Below are positions 51,935 to 52,932 of a stretch of 52,932 nt of DNA, in pieces. The DNA is from Gammaproteobacteria bacterium (GTDB taxonomy: Bacteria; Pseudomonadota; Gammaproteobacteria; Steroidobacterales; Steroidobacteraceae). Below the pieces are notes generated by a model. That model made no database searches and was not told the origin of the DNA. It saw only the letters and a list, made by a program, of their open reading frames with translations. The first letter of the stretch is position 1. Every line of letters starts with the position of its first letter. The stretch spans positions 1 to 52,932 of the forward strand of contig JAHEAZ010000012.1 in assembly GCA_024642505.1 (NCBI GenBank). Direction: 5' to 3'. A program made the position numbers and the translations under genes.

Positions 51935-51967
51935 ACGAATACAAATTCGTAAGTTATTGTATACAAT
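51935..51967. promoter_or_regulatory. Two adjacent inverted repeats between alaA and the gene at 52022
   Basis: ACGAAT-acaa-ATTCGT (51935-51950) and ATTGTATACAAT (51956-51967) are both perfect and lie five bases apart in an AT-rich part of the 188-base divergent gap. The pair looks like two dimer sites in front of one or both genes. No regulator gene is next to it. Confidence 0.45.
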
Positions 51968-52021
51968 TCCCTGCCTGAGAGCCTGTTCCCGGCTTTGTCA
52001 GCCACAGGAGGACCGCGAGCG

Positions 52022-52498
52022 ATGAGCGACCTGCATGATGCAATGCCGCTACTGGCCTGCCAGGAGGGAATCTGGGAGGGTTGGTACCGTTACTATGATC
52101 CTGATGGCAACAAGATCGACGAGCACCGCTCGCGCCTGGTGTGCCGGTTTCCCAAGGACGGCCCGGTGCCCTATCACCAGTCCAACCACTATTTCTGGGA
52201 TGATGGCCGCCAGGAAGTGCGCGAGTTTCCGGCGACCTACGCTCGCGGCAGGCTCTGGTTCGACAACGACCTGATCACCGGCTGGGCCGCCGAGGACAAG
52301 CTCGACGAGCACAATCGAACCCTGATGCTGCATTGGTTGCGCAAGGGCGAACCGGAGACCTATCTGTACGAAATGATCCAGGTCAGCGACTGCCGCAAGT
52401 ACCGCACGCGGGTGTGGCAGTGGATCAACGCCGGCAGGATCCGCATGCGTACCCTGATCGACGAACACAAGGTCTCGGACAGCTGGGAAGGCTATTGA
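52022..52498 (+). CDS. Small beta-rich protein, possibly DUF3598/calycin-like
   Basis: A 158-residue protein that I can only place loosely. It is rich in Trp/Tyr and has conserved-looking CQEGIWEGWYRYYDPDGN, HRSRLVCRFP, SNHYFWDDG and RLWFDNDLITGWA segments. The run of short strands suggests a calycin-like barrel binding a small ligand. It has no signal peptide or membrane helix. The ATG at 52022 has AGGAGG ten bases upstream. It is followed after 31 bases by another plus-strand gene. Naming as DUF3598 is a weak recollection. Confidence 0.7.
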   Translation: MSDLHDAMPLLACQEGIWEGWYRYYDPDGNKIDEHRSRLVCRFPKDGPVPYHQSNHYFWDDGRQEVREFPATYARGRLWFDNDLITGWAAEDKLDEHNRTLMLHWLRKGEPETYLYEMIQVSDCRKYRTRVWQWINAGRIRMRTLIDEHKVSDSWEGY

Positions 52499-52529
52499 AC
52501 TTCCGACAGGAGCAGGCAGGAGCGCGGGC

Positions 52530-52932
52530 ATGTTCTCCCTGACGCGGTTCGAGGATTCAGCACCCGCGTCGCACGACGAACGGGCTCGGCAGATGTTCGT
52601 GTCGGTCCTGCGCAAACGGATCATGGCCGACATGGCCGGTGAGATGCGCACCGCCTACCAGCTGGAGGTCGAGCCTGCTTTCGTTCGCGAGCATGGCCGC
52701 CCGCCGCAGGACGGGCGCGAGATCAGGCGGGCCATGCTCGGCCATCCCTATTTTCGGGCTTGGTCGGCGCTGCGCTACAGCGCTCAGGAAATGACCTGGT
52801 GGTCGGTGATGCCACAAGTCGAGCGCTGCCTTCCCGAGTTGATCGAAGTGTCCCGCAAGCTGGCAGGCGACCGCAATGCGCCGGGATCGTTGCGCCTAAA
52901 CCCCGCGCTCGAAATTCCCCGCGATGTCAGCG
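52530..52932 (+). CDS. Unknown protein, cut by the right window edge
   Basis: The frame is open from an ATG at 52530 to the last base, giving at least 134 residues with no stop. GCAGGAG lies upstream of the ATG. The visible part is mostly helical: RARQMFVSVLRKRIMADMAGEMRT-type helices (given here in part as RQMFVSVLRKRIMADMAG), then HPYFRAWSALRYSAQEMTWW and a helix with VERCLPELIEVSRKL. I recall similar helical starts in front of class I methyltransferase domains, but the catalytic part would lie outside. It probably forms a unit with the gene at 52022. Confidence 0.6.
   Translation, partial: MFSLTRFEDSAPASHDERARQMFVSVLRKRIMADMAGEMRTAYQLEVEPAFVREHGRPPQDGREIRRAMLGHPYFRAWSALRYSAQEMTWWSVMPQVERCLPELIEVSRKLAGDRNAPGSLRLNPALEIPRDVS

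Noticed and set aside
1-52932. tRNA or rRNA genes, CRISPR arrays, insertion sequences, integrases.
   Set aside because: No cloverleaf, rRNA core, spaced direct repeats or transposase/integrase motifs were seen on either strand while reading the window.

Overview
This is a 52.9 kb GC-rich bacterial chromosomal window, densely coded on both strands. The gene order fabD-fabG-acpP-fabF-(pabB)-pabC-mltG-tmk-holB-pilZ, a GspG to GspN type II secretion block, a standalone PrpD and an AddAB-like helicase/nuclease pair all point to a gammaproteobacterium. Soluble c-type cytochromes, an AlkB alkane hydroxylase, a DhlA-type haloalkane dehalogenase and beta-oxidation and 2-methylcitrate enzymes suggest an aerobic, oil- or organohalide-exposed heterotroph. 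No finer taxonomic call can be made from the sequence alone. I saw no rRNA, tRNA, CRISPR array, insertion sequence or phage gene.

Layout. (1) 0.4-7.3 kb: a secreted M1 aminopeptidase, then on the minus strand a DmeF-type metal efflux pump, a secreted double NTF2-like protein, an acetyltransferase and two paralogous one-heme cytochromes c flanking a GFA-family gene. (2) 7.4-13.3 kb: a seven-gene minus-strand run (VOC protein, TrpF-like protein, epimerase, beta-carbonic anhydrase, SLC13 permease with two TrkA-C domains, methyltransferase, SDR). (3) 13.4-17.1 kb: lipoprotein gamma-glutamyltransferase, a VOC protein, a secreted SUMF1-domain protein and a secreted SCP2-like protein. (4) 17.1-22.7 kb: alkB, a dhlA-like dehalogenase coupled to a cyclic-nucleotide-binding protein, a metallo-beta-lactamase-fold hydrolase and prpD. 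(5) 22.7-30.0 kb: an ArsR regulator with an NADPH-oxidase/ferric-reductase-like flavocytochrome and a small anchored cytochrome c; an unknown gene facing a TIR-like gene; an endonuclease/exonuclease/phosphatase protein; a fused enoyl-CoA hydratase/3-hydroxyacyl-CoA dehydrogenase; and a CNB-CNB-rhodanese protein. (6) 30.0-38.7 kb: the tightly coupled fab-pab-mltG-tmk-holB-pilZ operon. (7) 38.9-44.4 kb: gspG-H-I-J-K-L-M-N. (8) 44.4-52.9 kb: AddA-like and AddB-like genes, an AlaA-type aminotransferase, a small unknown protein and a gene cut by the window edge.

How parts may fit together. AlkB would oxidise alkanes terminally, the dehalogenase would turn haloalkanes into alcohols, the FadJ-like protein would carry two beta-oxidation steps, and PrpD would process propionyl-CoA-derived 2-methylcitrate from odd chains. 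This link is inference from co-location. In the fab operon, many overlapping or near-touching genes and four apparent TTG starts in the window (two of them in fab genes) suggest extensive translational control. A very strong 16-bp hairpin between acpP and fabF probably separates acyl carrier protein expression from the genes behind it. The best candidates for new biology are this hairpin, the flavocytochrome/ArsR/cytochrome unit, the CNB-dehalogenase pair with its palindrome-controlled alkB neighbour, and the orphan TIR-like gene.
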